From Archilochus colubris (lineage: Eukaryota; Chordata; Aves; Apodiformes; Trochilidae): DNA of 64,000 nucleotides. This document shows positions 1-11,518 of the stretch, in pieces. Position 1 is the stretch's first letter. Each line of letters opens with the position of its first letter. A program made the translations under genes and the position numbers. The DNA lies in assembly GCA_023079485.1 (NCBI GenBank), contig CM041083.1, positions 103,431,054-103,495,053 of the forward strand. The letters are read 5' to 3'. Below the pieces are notes generated by a model. That model did not search any database. It was not told where the DNA came from and saw only the letters and a list, made by a program, of their open reading frames with translations.

Positions 1-185
1 GCAACCAAATGAACTTTATTCATCTCAAATTAGAAATGACTTTATCATCTCTTTCCTACTATAAGAAGAAATATTGTGCCCCATTAAGATGTTGCCTTTC
101 ATGATTCCAAGCAGATGCAGCAAATTTCTTCTGTTATTCAATTCAGGATTGAGTGGTTTGATGTTTTTTGTATTTTATTTTTATC

Positions 186-211
186 TTATTTTATTTGGTA
201 AAATAAAATAA
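186..211. repeat. small perfect AT hairpin
   Basis: An 11-base arm at 186-196 is perfectly complementary to 201-211, with a 4-base loop GGTA. It is made only of A and T, so it may be a by-product of TTTTA-type simple sequence rather than a functional site. Confidence 0.6.
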
Positions 212-1406
212 ACAATGTAGGTTCCAGTTATTGATTAACTACTGAAACAAATGGTAACTTAACCATTTTGAGAAATGGGAGAAATGGGAGGGTGTGGCTG
301 ATCATATATCTTGGTTGTTCCTCTGTCTGTCATAAACAGAACAGTCTTTGGTACAAACATATATTTGAAAGGCGGTGGTAAATCAGAGGGGAATAGTGAA
401 TACACTAGTCACTTAGTGAGACAGCTTGTCCTGGCACTGGACTTTATTTTATACAATATTAGCTGATAACTCCTTATAGACATGCAGAAAAAACTGGTGT
501 AGACAGAAATACCCCTGTCTATCAAAATAAACAAATAGCAGGAGTTGAAAAAAATTCCTTTCTATCAACTCGTTTTCTTACTGTTAGAAAGTCTCCTACA
601 GCAGAATTTTGTCTATACTGCTTATACTTGAGGCAGATTTTGCTAATGCCTTTTTAAAGTACAAATTCTAATGATGGGAGACACGGATGAATACATACTT
701 CCAGATAGTAATCAACATTATTTTTCAGATACAATTACAGATATTTTTAGTCTCTGGCCAGATCTTGAATTTTTACTTTAGCATAATTCAGTGATGAGGT
801 GATAAAGAAATAGGATAACCTATGATTTTGAAGGGGAGATATTAAACACTGTTGAAGACAGGTGTGTTAAACTTAATTTTCTTATGCTTACCCTTGCACA
901 CATCATAGATATGACTAAAACAGCAGTAGTGGCATGTGGTTCCTTTTCAAACCAAGCAATTCTGAACACTTCATTTTGGGAAATATGATTGTAAGTGTAG
1001 ATAAAAAAAATCCTGTGGACTAAAGAAGCTCAGTGGGCACTCAGAGAACATTTGCTATGGCTTAGTAACAAGAACAGTTGATTCTCAAGTGGTAGTGACC
1101 TCTTGTCTGTTGGGTAAAATCACATATTTTGGGATAGGAGATAGTTATACAGAACAGACAATGCTAATTGCAGCTTATTTTGACAGTTTGCACTTAGTGC
1201 TGCAGAAAGGATCTTTATCTACTGTGGCTTGATGCAATTTTTATTTCTGGCCTTCCATTATCTAGTCCTCATTTGTACAGAGTTTGGAACCTCTGAAGGT
1301 TTGCCTTAGATATAAGTGGGAATTTATCTTTAAGAACAGTTTTTTGCAACAGGAGGTGCTGTCATGTAAGAAGTCCCATCATGTGTTCAGATTTTCAATA
1401 TAGGAT

Positions 1407-1440
1407 GGGGGGGGGAAGAAGAGAGAGAGAGAGAGAGAGG
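1407..1440 (+). repeat. G9 run plus (GA)n microsatellite
   Basis: A run of nine G is followed by GAA and then about ten GA units. It is a pure purine tract of about 34 bases on the plus strand, likely length-polymorphic. Confidence 0.9.
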
Positions 1441-2501
1441 TCATGTATCTCTTTGACTTGCTGATTTATTTAAAATTGAAATTTTTCTGTTGCATTGGAA
1501 TTTGAAGTTTATTGGAAGCTTAGTCTATAATCCCCTTTTTTTCCAAGCATTTTCTGAAACTTGAAATCTTGAACAGATGAAACAAATTTCCTTAGCAAAA
1601 TCACAGCGAGTGTGTGTTGCACTAAAATAAGTAAAGAAATTATGCAGAAAATAAACCCCATTGCAATCCATCTGACCCTCAAATATTAGAGGAGTGAGCA
1701 TATCTAGGCTTACATTCTTAAGTGATAGTCAACTCACCTTTAGTAGGCCAGAAAACATGGGTCTGGGTATACTACTATTACCACACCATAAGGAAATTAT
1801 CTCAGACATGTGCTGGAATTTGGTCACACTAAATGAGGCTTCTTACCACAAAATTAATGAATAATGTGATGTGTTAAAGCAGCAGTAAACAAGTTCTTTT
1901 GGATTCCCAGTGATAGATTTCAGTCTGCAAAATGAAGCACATGCAAAATATCTAGGCTATGAGTACTCTATAGAGTTTTCCCAGGGGGACAAGCTGGCCA
2001 GAAAACACAGGTGTGGAGATTTATAGTATTAAAGAGACTCTACAGAGGCAAAGGAAAAGGCAAAAGGGAAAGGGTAGACTAGTGTTCAAATCGTACCCAA
2101 AGGCGTCCAAACATGGAGAAAGAGAGTCTCAACACGTTGAGTGGTCCCAGAGGTGAGGGGTGTCTCTACAGCGGTGTCTTTCCTAACATCCATCCCTTCA
2201 CGAACTGATGCATACACGTGGAATTAAAAATACAAAATATGTCTCTTGAATCACTTTTTTTTCTTTTCTTCTCTCTTCCTGCTTGCAATTAACATATGTT
2301 TACCTCAATGTATGCCTGACAGACACCTAAAAGAAAAGATTGCTTATCAGGTCGCCTCCTGGTGCATGGTGGAGACCAAAAAACAACGAAAGTAGCAGGG
2401 CACCAAAAGACAAAAAGATAAGGATGACTCATCTCCGGGAAGTCTGGAAATCTGTATGTATCAGGGACTTATGCAATAAAGGGACCCCTCTTTCTTTTGG
2501 G

Positions 2502-2510
2502 GTATAAAAA
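2502..2510 (+). promoter_or_regulatory. LTR TATA box
   Basis: GTATAAAAA lies about 300 bases into the 703-bp LTR, preceded by a pyrimidine-rich stretch. It is the likely core promoter of the former provirus. Whether it still initiates transcription cannot be told from sequence. Confidence 0.6.
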
Positions 2511-2783
2511 ACCCTAGGAAAAAAGGAAAAAGCAGCAGCTTCTTCTAGACGCCCCCGTCTCTCGACACTTTGGTTTCCAGCTACGAGGCAGACACAGTGG
2601 AGGAACGGAAAAAGTGGCAGAAGCCACGGATCCTTTCACAAGCAGTTCCAGCTCAAGGCCAGGTCCCATGCGGACGGTGATAAACCCTCTTTTGTTCTTT
2701 TCTTTTACCTTAATGACTCTCTCGCCAAGTTGATTAATTTATGCAAAGGCTTTCTGCTAGCAAAACCGGCTTTCCCTGTTTAA

Positions 2784-2789
2784 AATAAA
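2784..2789 (+). terminator. LTR polyadenylation signal
   Basis: AATAAA lies about 275 bases downstream of the TATA box and 119 bases before the LTR end, which is the expected place for the end of R. Confidence 0.6.
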
Positions 2790-3340
2790 TCTTTGTAACT
2801 CGTTTAAATCCTAAAGCCTTGTTATTTTTGTAAATTCACGCGTTGTCTATAAGTAGTGGCTGAATTGTCCTCACAATCAAAATATAAATAATAACTCGGA
2901 TCGTAACACGAACTATTTTTATTCTATTTTACCTGACAGGTGGAGCCTGAGTGAGTCTAGTCAAGCATATCTTTATTGTGATTCGTGAGAAGTTCTCTCA
3001 CTTCACGTTTAAAGGTATAGGCTAGACAAAATTAAGTGTGTAGCCTCTATGAGGAGTGGTCACACCTTGGAGGTGGGTAACTTTAGGGTGTAGGTATGGG
3101 TTTTATATAAAAATGAGACTATAATGAGAAAAAGTACACCCCAGGAACAGCATTTCTCAAAGGGTGATGGGTTGTTGGCCCAGGCTATAAAAGGTACAGT
3201 TAGTTGGTATTGTCTCAGGACGTAGCCATGGCATCTCCACTCTGCTCCACCCTCCATACAATTTCTCTTTGAGTTAGCACACTGAGTACCCCTGATAGTG
3301 CCATATCTATTATAGTCATGGTACACTGGCCACTTTCTAC

Positions 3341-5004
3341 TGTACCTTTACTTAAAAGCACAAATGCAGTCTGGGTGATTTCTAGTAATTATTGCAATTA
3401 TTCTGCAGTGTGTGAAATGGAATTTTAAGATGCTCACAAAACAGACTATTATTGTCTTACAGAAGATCTCAAACTGGTTTGACACTTATGAAGTAATCTA
3501 ATACATGGAGGGCACATCTGTGTAGACTAATTTAAGACTAATTGCACATCACACTGCATTGCCATTTCTGCCAGTGTTCATCACGTTTGTGCATTATTAA
3601 GGAAAAAAGAAGTGCCAGAGGATGAATGATGTGTCTTACATTAGCATGAGTAATCAGGTTTTTGTTCTTGCAGGAGATGAGAGCATTTTTTAACATAAAA
3701 AAAGACCAACCAAACTGCTAAAAGGTACAATGAGACCATGAAGAACTCTGAAGTAAATTTCTACATCTTGTATTTATTTAGAGTGAGAAGTGACCATCAT
3801 CCATTTAAAAATGGGTATCAGATAATATTGGCTGATGTCATCTGTGTACCAGATGAACTTCACTGTCACCAGTGAAATTCATTCTCTTCTAGTGCAAATG
3901 GTCCATTTTGGAGAGCTCTTTTGTTGTAAAGTGAACTGGAGAAAAAGTGTGTTTACCTTGGAAAAAGCTACCAAAGAAGACTGATTATGACAAATCAGTT
4001 TGCTCACAATAAACTTGCAAATTGTAAAAAAAGCAAACACAAATAACAACAACAAAAAACAAACAAAACAAAAACAACAAAAAGACCCCAACAAAAAACC
4101 ACAAACAAAAAAACCTACAACAAAACCCCATAGAAAAACCCAATAACAGAAAAAAAACCAACTCCCAAAAAACAACAACCACTCTCCCAGAACAGGAAGG
4201 GTTTTCCTGGACCCTCAAGACCAATTATCTGCCATTGTAGGTTACTCATAATCTGCCTTTATTAGGGCTAATCTGCAGGGTTTTAAGTAACTCTTCCTTT
4301 TAGGTGCTGTTTCACAGCTTCATTTTTCTCAAGGTTAGAAACCAGCTTCTAATTTACAGCGCAATTTTCAGTCCAAATTACAGACTTTTGTTGTAGCACT
4401 GATATTGTCTTTTAGCTTTAATAGCCCTTCCCTCTCCAATCTATTTGTTCCCAGGTCTGCTTATAGAATGCAATCATCTACCTTCTTATCTCAGGTTTTG
4501 CTAGATTAAACAAACCAAACTCTTTCAGGCAGTTCATGTATGATAGGCTCACCTTCCTTTGTTTGCTATAACTAATTCTGTTTAAAAAAAATTATCAGTG
4601 GACACATTTATTATGTAATATGTTTTAGTGTATGCTGCAGAAAATTCAGAAAGTCTTCATAATTTGTTTCAGACATAAGCCTAAAAGTTTGCCCAAGAAG
4701 CTGTTTTTAAGCTAGAGCTAATTAAATCTTTAAGTCAAAATTGCAGGCAATATAAGTTCAAAAATAATGATGCTACTATATCTACAGAAATTTCAAGAAA
4801 ATTACACTGTTCCAATTTACCATGCAGCACAGGCTAAGCCAGGGAGACTTTATTTTCCATACAGATCAAGAAAAGAGATGAATTTAGAAAAACTAAAGTC
4901 AAGAATATATTGTTCTCTCTACAAAAAAAGGTAAGTGTCTATTGACAACTCCCTATTGAAATGAAAATCAATATATAAACTTGTGTCTGAAGTTTTACAA
5001 TGCA
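3341..5004. other. AT-rich non-coding stretch with A/C-rich tract
   Basis: No gene or identifiable transposon is visible. It contains the A/C-rich low-complexity tract at 4027-4185. Reading frames across that tract encode only low-complexity Phe/Cys/Val/Leu-rich peptides on the minus strand. Confidence 0.65.
4027..4185 (+). repeat. A/C-rich low-complexity tract
   Basis: About 160 bases consist almost entirely of A and C on the plus strand (AAC, AAAAC and ACCC units in irregular order, with very few G or T). Similar tracts recur at about 7.1, 10.3 (complement), 29.3 and 54.4 kb. Confidence 0.85.
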
Positions 5005-5640
5005 ACCCATGTATTGGGCATATCTGGCAATGTTTGGGTTTCAGGGGACTGTAGAGGGAGTCTTGGGGCTGTCTTGGGCCAGCTTGGCAACCACTGGAAA
5101 CAGTCCACTGGGCCCCAGCACTGCAACAGGTAGGGGATTCTGTGTCACAGCTGCTCAAACATATTCAAGAAAGAATGAGGGACCTGAGATGCAACAAAGA
5201 GATACATGAGAGAATAGAAAGTCAAAAGAAAGGAGTCAACTGAGGAGGCATGCAAGGAGGTATGTGGGATGAAAAAGAAGGAAAAATGGAGAAAACACAC
5301 ATAAAAGCATACTTTTAGGGTCACGGTTGGAGAGGCACTCCTGGGAGGAGATGCTTCATGAGAGAGGGTATATCTCTGAGGGAGGAGACCACAACAGGAC
5401 ACGTTGGACCCTGTATGGACTGCAGAGGAGTCCATGCTGAGGATGTCCCAAAGTTATTGTGGCCAGCAGAACTCACACAGGGGTGGAGATGCCTACAGGG
5501 GGCTGATGGAACACAGTGCTGCCCATGTGGGTTCAGTGTTACCTGAGGCACCATGGCCCATGGCTCATAGGGAAGCCCATGTTGGTACAAAGAGAACACT
5601 TAAGAAACAAAAAGCAGTAAAGGATCCTGGATCAGGCAGG
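5005..5640 (+). mobile_element. LTR-derived block, probable fragment of an avian ERVL-like LTR
   Basis: This block is clearly richer in G and C than its surroundings. It carries phrases typical of the middle of the avian LTR family also seen at about 63 kb: repeated variants of 'GGACTGCAG', 'CCATGCTG', 'CCCATGGCTCATAGG' and 'AAGCCCATGTTGG' in the same orientation. It has several short open frames in overlapping registers but no conserved peptide, so I do not call a gene. I could not fix either end or find a target-site duplication. It may be an internal LTR piece or a composite of two pieces. Confidence 0.45.
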
Positions 5641-7074
5641 CCCATCTCCGTAGATAAGGCTCAGTACCTGCAGCAGTAACCAAGAATACAAAAGCACAAT
5701 TCAGTTCTCTCCTCTGAATGAATTTGGAAGAAAATCTGAGTGAATTTCATTCATTAATTCATCTCATTAACTTTAAAGCTCCCTTTCCATGTATCTTATC
5801 CTAGTTCAGCCAGAGAAGATGAATACTCGTTTCTGCATTACAGACCATCCAGCCTATTTATTATTTTGCTGTATGACTGCTTTTTCTTGTTAATTGTTGA
5901 TCTTGGTAAGGAACAGGTGGGCAGAGCCACACACGAGTAGAAATTTAGATCTTTAAAGTCTGCTTCTGAAGCATACTAAGGATGAAAGCCAGGGTATTCT
6001 GCCACATGTTGTGGCATTATGCTTGTACATAACTTTATGATAACTAGTGGTAGTGGTTTCTACATTTTTAATGTGTTTTTCATGACTGCAAGGAGAGCAT
6101 ATTCTTAAATCACTTCTTTCTGTCAGTTTTTGATCCATCTATGTATGTATATACTTGCTAGTATTGTTTTACTGACTCTCAAAATTTTATCATATTTTCC
6201 AGTATTGATGATATATTTTTATTTAACACAAAGATAGCTGAGCTGAAACTAGTAGAGTCATGATAATTTATTGTAACCAAGGATCTTAAAACCCAGCTCA
6301 CTGAGCCACATAGTTATACAAGCATCTCTTTTCCAAATGTTATTGTACATTTCTATCTGTGACGTTATGAGAACAAACATTTTTCTTTTTTTTTTTTCTT
6401 GTTTTCTCACAAAATGTTCCCAGGATCTAAATTATGTGTTTTATTTCAGGAAGTCCTTGTATTATTATCAATGCTAGAAAAGATTATAAGTGATATTCTA
6501 AATCTGAATGCTGATCTAAATCATAGATTTTCTGCAGCACACATAGCATACACTTACAGAAAAATTCATATATATACCTTTAACTCCAAACATGTAAGTA
6601 AAAGAAAACATAAATGCTTTGTGCTCCTTTTATGTTGGATTCAGCCCCTTATTTTGTATAGCTAAATAGGAGAATTTCTGAAGTAATGAAGAATGAGATA
6701 CCAGCAGATGCCATTGTAAAGCTTTGAGCTGATTTCATGCTCCACAAGGTCTCTTATTAAAGAACCAGAGATGTTATGCTTTTTTAAATGTCATATCCAA
6801 ATAATGGATTTATGGTATACTTCTGTACTAATATTTAGTTCAATTTCTAGTGCCTAAGTTCTTTGTCTCCTTAAGTCTCTGCAGTCTTGTATTTCTGTTC
6901 ATCATCAGATCTTAAGAGAGAAAAGGAACAAAGGAAAAATTAAAAGAAGAATCTGTAAAAGGAGATAGAAGCAAAATATAAATTTACAACTTTTAAAAAC
7001 ATTTACATTTTAAACAGACATGATTCCAAAATGTTTAATCAAGTATACAAACATTTCATCTGAATGGTATCTTA

Positions 7075-7163
7075 AAAAAAACCAAAGCAACCAAACCAAA
7101 CCAAAAAAATAAACAAAAAACAAAACAGACAACCCCTCCCCAAAATAATTAACAAAAACCCAA
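7075..7163 (+). repeat. A/C-rich low-complexity tract
   Basis: Irregular AAAAC, ACCAAA and CCCC units with almost no G or T. It is of the same type as the tract at 4027-4185. Confidence 0.8.
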
Positions 7164-10100
7164 ATGAAACCTATTAATATTATAAACAGAACTTTTAGCT
7201 AGATATTGATAATAATGCTCTTCATAAGCTACTGAAACCTACCTAGTGTTCACTGTTGTCAGTATCTGCTCAATCAGAGAGCAAGATGTATGCCACAGAG
7301 TTAATGCCTGAGTCAGTGTACTCTGATATTGAACTAGAAAACTAAAACTGCCCAGGAGGGTTGATTCAGGATTGACAGCCAAAACTGTCAACAACCACTT
7401 CCACTTATCTTTTTGTTTCCAGAACTCCTTGAAGTTAAATCACTTCAAGTCACATATCACGTGACCTCTTCAGTAGTAAATATCAGTATTTCCTATGACC
7501 AAAATAGTCATTGTCTTGGTCCCAGAGAAACAAGGAATGCAGTACATAGCTTTGCTTCTCCTTTCCTTTTGGTGCCCTCAGCACACAGAGCAGATAGTAC
7601 ATGAGGCAGTTATTACCCTCATCATCACACCTTCTTTCTCAAAGTTGAGACAAAAAAAGGGAGCCAACATTGACTTAGTTCATTGCCTTCATTTTTCACC
7701 CAACAAGAGGAGTTTTCAGTCTTCAAAAATATCAGTGTATTACCTTGCACAATTCTAAAGAAAGATAACTTTGCTAGCATTAACTTCTTTCAACTTTATG
7801 CTTCAGCCAGAGAAAGTACATCAAGAATCAAAATGCAAGAGTCTAACTCTGAATGAAGAGCTGAAAGACCAATGAGGCTACATTGCAGCTTATTCATCCT
7901 TCCTTTCCTACTGCAGTCAGTTGACATCCCCTACCTTGACAAAATGAAACTTAAGACCTGCTTGACTTACCAACTACTTGAATTTTATCACCTATTGGTA
8001 ACAACTGGATGGTAATAAATGTTCAGAGTCTATATCGCAAGAAAATTCATGCTCCTGCTTTAATATACCAGGCCTAGGAATGCAGATATAAATCTATATA
8101 ACTCAGTTTTCCTTCCAGAAAAGAAAAAAAAAATTAAAGAGCCTGACCCAGATATTATGTTAATATTAAATATAAACATTAATATAATGTTAATAAACTA
8201 CTTAGTTGATTCTATTGATAAAATTTACTGTAAAAGATTAATGAAGGTATATACATGGAAAATTTAATTCAAAAAATATTTACAAATTAATTCAAATCTC
8301 CTCAAACAGCTAGACTGAATGAGACTGGATAGAATGAGACTGGAAATTATGTACTTTTATGTGTCTTATGCAACAGGATGATTGGGGGGGCTCATTGTAT
8401 GATAAATAAGATGTAGTAGGCATTTAAATTTATCCTTCTTTTATTTTCTTTATGAACTGAATTGTCAGATTAAAACACTTCTGAAAAGTCTTTTCAAAAT
8501 ATCTGAACAATCTTCTACTGGTTATGTATATAAACACAATATGGAAACTGATGAATAATCCTGATGAAACGGAGAATATAACTGCTTAGGATTTTCAGTG
8601 AAAATGTTTAATTCCCTTTAAAAAATATTGTATTTTTACAAAATGATCTTTTAACTTATAAAGTTGTTTAAGAATTATAATGCTTTTAAGCCTGAAAATA
8701 TAAAAACATTTGAAGAAAATTGAAGGTTTTTTCGTTGTTTCTTTTTTGGCTTTAGTTCAGGATAGTGTGCTCAAATTACAATCTAAAGATAATTTAAAAA
8801 CATGTTACAGGAAAATAAATTTTAGACACAGAAAGTTACTTTTATTTTGGTAATTGGTAGATTGATTTAGTGAAAATGAATGAAATTCTGAAAGTTAAGC
8901 ATATGAAAAATTTTATTGAAAATTAGAGGATGCACTTGAAGTGAGAGTTATGCAGAAGCTGAAATCCCTTGCTTAGGTGGGCAGTGGAAAAGTGATATTA
9001 AATCTTAGATTATTTCATTAAAATTATATTGTAACACAGATTCAAGGATATATTGTTGTAAGAGATGCAAAATTGAATTATTTACACACAGGACTTGACA
9101 AATCATTCAATTTGGTAATCAAAAGTGTTCATGAGATTGGCTACAAGTTTGAAAATGCCTGCATAAATAGCAGATGAAGCTTTGTTAATGTAAAGAATGC
9201 TTTTAGAAAATGCTACAAGATAAAATCTTAATAGTCACATTGTATATATTTTCACAGGCTTAATAATTTGACATAATATTCTGATCATGTCACTAGTGGA
9301 TGTGTATAACTTTAATTTGCGTGTTTCATATGGATGAAATTGAGAAAAGAGACCAGTTGTCATTGTCCAACTTCTTGTACTCCTAGTTCTCTGTAATTCA
9401 GATTTCATTTGTGACAGATCCAGAGTCAGAAATGATAACACCCAGAGTACTGGTCTAGAAAATGTTATACTCAGAGATAATGGTTTCTTAAGCATGATAA
9501 AAGAAAAGAGGGGATGCAAATTATTTTTTCAATAGTATGCTTAATTTTTAAAAGAGGAAGACTGTGGAGTATATTAAGCTAATGATATATGAAATTAATG
9601 TTATATTCTAATATATCAGTTAATGATATGTGAAATTTTACATTATCTTATATAGCTTTTATCTGCCACTCATCTTTACCCTGAATTTCTCAAGGTCTCA
9701 CTGGAAAATTGTGGATGAAATTATCTCTCTATCAACAGGACTGAATGGAATTTTTCCCTTGGTATAAGCTGCAGGTTAATTACTAGGCTAATAAAGGGAA
9801 ATTCTACTAAGTAAAAATAGCAGGGGAATATCTTCATATTGAAAAGACATTGAACATAACTCAGTTTTAGTCACCATCAAACTGCAGAAGAATTTTCTTT
9901 TACCTTTAAATAGATAAAAGCTTGAATAAAGATTGCAAATTGAAGAAGGATGTAATATTTCTGAATGTATCTTAAAAGAAAAAAATCTATTTTAACTAAA
10001 TTTATAACAAATAAATATGTAAATAAAGTAGGGGTTTTCTTACACATTATGCAATTTAAAAAACCCCAGCAATTGATGTGCAGATGTAATTTGTTTTCTC

Positions 10101-10321
10101 AGAGAGTTTTCATTATTAATATGTCAAAAGTTTTTGCTACAGAATATAGTATGATATATGATTTGTAAAAATGTCATTATCTTCACTAACACTGCTTGGC
10201 AGAGGACAAGGAATACAATTTGATTTGAGTTCTCATAGTGCAATGTGTCTGTAAGACGACTTTGAAAACAAAAGATAAAAGTACCATGAAACAGTTGGTG
10301 GATTTCCAGTAGGGAATAAGA

Positions 10322-10450
10322 GTTTTTAGTTTGTTTTGGGGTTTTAGGGGTTTTTTTTTGTTTTTTTGGGTTTTTTTGTTTGTTCTGTTGTGAGGTTTTT
10401 TTGTTTTTATGTTTGTTTGGGTTTTGTTTGTTTTTGTTTTTTTTTTTAAT
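10322..10450 (-). repeat. T/G-rich low-complexity tract
   Basis: Runs of T broken by G and GGG make this the reverse complement of the A/C-rich tracts found elsewhere in the window. The long minus-strand frame over it (Lys/Asn/Thr/Pro-rich) comes from this composition and is not a gene. Confidence 0.85.
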
Positions 10451-10799
10451 AAGCAAGCAGTGGAACACATAAATTGAAACAAGTTCTCCTCACTGTCTTT
10501 CTGACTTGTATGTTTTTTCCATATTAAACACTGGCAGATTGCTTGAGCTTCAATGGAACAGTAATGGTGCAGCCTAAAGGAGAATATGTAGTTCATAAAA
10601 TATTTCTGGACAACCTCTTAAAATGGAGGGGGAAAAAGAATTCTCATAATGTGAATAAATTGCTGTTGTTCATTAGCTACAGAACAGTATGTGGATGTTT
10701 TGAAAGAGCTTAGGTTCTGTTGACAGTCAGTGGCAATTGGGAGTCATATTCCCTACATGTCTTTCAAGAATTTATTTTATAATGATTATAGAATCTATG

Positions 10800-11518
10800 A
10801 AACAGAGCAACCTTGAGGGTGAAGTCTCTCATTATCTCACAGAAGAGATGCAGTAGGGGTCCTGGCAGTTAACATCTGCCTATTTTATCTTCAGTGTTTC
10901 ACAGCTTTGGGACAGAAACCTTTTTCCATAGGTGGGAGAATATTTTCTCCACTTTTGCTCAAGTCTTCAGGGTCTGTACAAAGTCATCCTCCTCTCTGTA
11001 GACAACACAAGGATTTGGCTGTTCATCTTCACTTATAAAGTTTCATGCAAAGCATGCAACACCTAATTATCTTAATGCTTTTTTTGTCACCTGATGAGGC
11101 ATTCCTATCATTATACTGGTCTGCACAAGTTGATATGAAATCAAAGGAGAGTAACTGCATAACTGACAAATGTAATAGCATTTTCTGTTTCATTTTTCTT
11201 TGTTGTTTCCTGTTGTTTCCTGCTTGATGTGTTCTGTTCAGTGCAGGAGACTTCTTTTCACATAGGGTCTAGGACCATATACAACCGCTATATTCCTGCT
11301 GGCACCTTCAGCACTGCCCCTTCTGATCTCCCACTATAAAATTGCATTCGTTCAGCCTCTCAGGTTGGCCCCGTGCTTTCTTTTTACCACTCCCCATGAG
11401 GAATGGGCACCAGCGGGGGCTCTGTAGGACACCTGAGCACTGCCTGGAGCGGGAGTCTGGTGTTTTTCCAAAGACGTCCTGCTGCTTTGAAACATAAGAA
11501 TAAAAACTTTGGCCAGCA
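10800..11518 (+). other. unassigned GC-richer block with LTR-like signals
   Basis: The block is richer in G and C than its flanks. Between 11229 and 11518 it shows a TATA-like box (ACTATAAAAT at 11333-11342) and, about 160 bases downstream, AATAAA at 11499-11504, followed closely by a possible CA end at 11517-11518. That arrangement fits a short LTR read on the plus strand. I could not find matching target-site duplications or a clear TG start, and no coding sequence adjoins it. It could equally be a small unique GC-rich segment. Confidence 0.3.

Larger units (their letters stand above)
1..2082. other. AT-rich non-coding stretch
   Basis: I see no gene, RNA or recognisable transposon here. 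It is unique-looking AT-rich sequence. The only structures I can point to are a small AT palindrome at 186-211 and a G-run/GA repeat at 1407-1440, both listed separately. The last 80 bases become purine-rich as they approach the LTR complex. Confidence 0.7.
2201..2913 (+). mobile_element. solo LTR, ERVL-like, with perfect 5-bp target-site duplication
   Basis: The LTR runs from TG at 2206 to CA at 2908 (703 bp). It is flanked on both sides by CGAAC (2201-2205 and 2909-2913). A TATA box (GTATAAAAA) lies at 2502-2510 and a polyadenylation signal AATAAA at 2784-2789, in the order U3-R-U5 expected on the plus strand. No primer-binding site, gag, pol or second LTR adjoins it, so it is a solo LTR left by recombination between the two LTRs of a provirus. 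A 5-bp duplication is usual for class III (ERVL-type) avian elements. Its 3' third resembles, in order and wording, that of the minus-strand LTR at 48757-49605, so the two probably belong to one family. Confidence 0.85.
2083..3340 (-). mobile_element. probable old LTR on the minus strand, interrupted by a younger LTR
   Basis: Outside the solo LTR at 2206-2908, the flanks together look like one older LTR read on the minus strand. A TATA-like box (TATATAAAA) lies at 3101-3109. A polyadenylation signal (AATAAA) follows about 130 bases downstream at 2972-2977. The sequence then continues through the insertion point to a possible terminus ending GAACA at 2083. The TATA to poly(A) spacing suits an R region, and 2972-2914 plus 2205-2083 would make a U5 of about 180 bases. 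The outer (5') end near 3340 is a guess. I could not find a target-site duplication for this element, so the assignment is inference from layout. Confidence 0.4.
5641..10799. other. AT-rich non-coding stretch
   Basis: No gene or recognisable transposon is visible across about 5.2 kb. Features within it are the A/C-rich tract at 7075-7163, the T/G-rich tract at 10322-10450 and a local duplication near 9585-9640 (TAATGATATATGAAATT against TAATGATATGTGAAATT). The open frames are short and show no codon structure or family I recognise. Confidence 0.65.

Noticed and set aside
2906..3060. Provirus interior (primer-binding site or gag) after the LTR end at 2908
   Set aside because: The sequence after the CGAAC duplication is not a tRNA-complementary site, and the duplication itself marks the end of the element. 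It is a solo LTR.
5000..5679. Cluster of overlapping frames suggesting a small gene
   Set aside because: The frames lie on both strands in a GC-richer LTR-derived block. Such blocks have fewer stops, and no peptide is recognisable.
10124..10596. Minus-strand frames of 114 and 136 residues, Lys/Asn/Thr-rich
   Set aside because: They are produced by the T/G-rich low-complexity tract, and two frames are open at once over the same DNA. No domain or codon bias.
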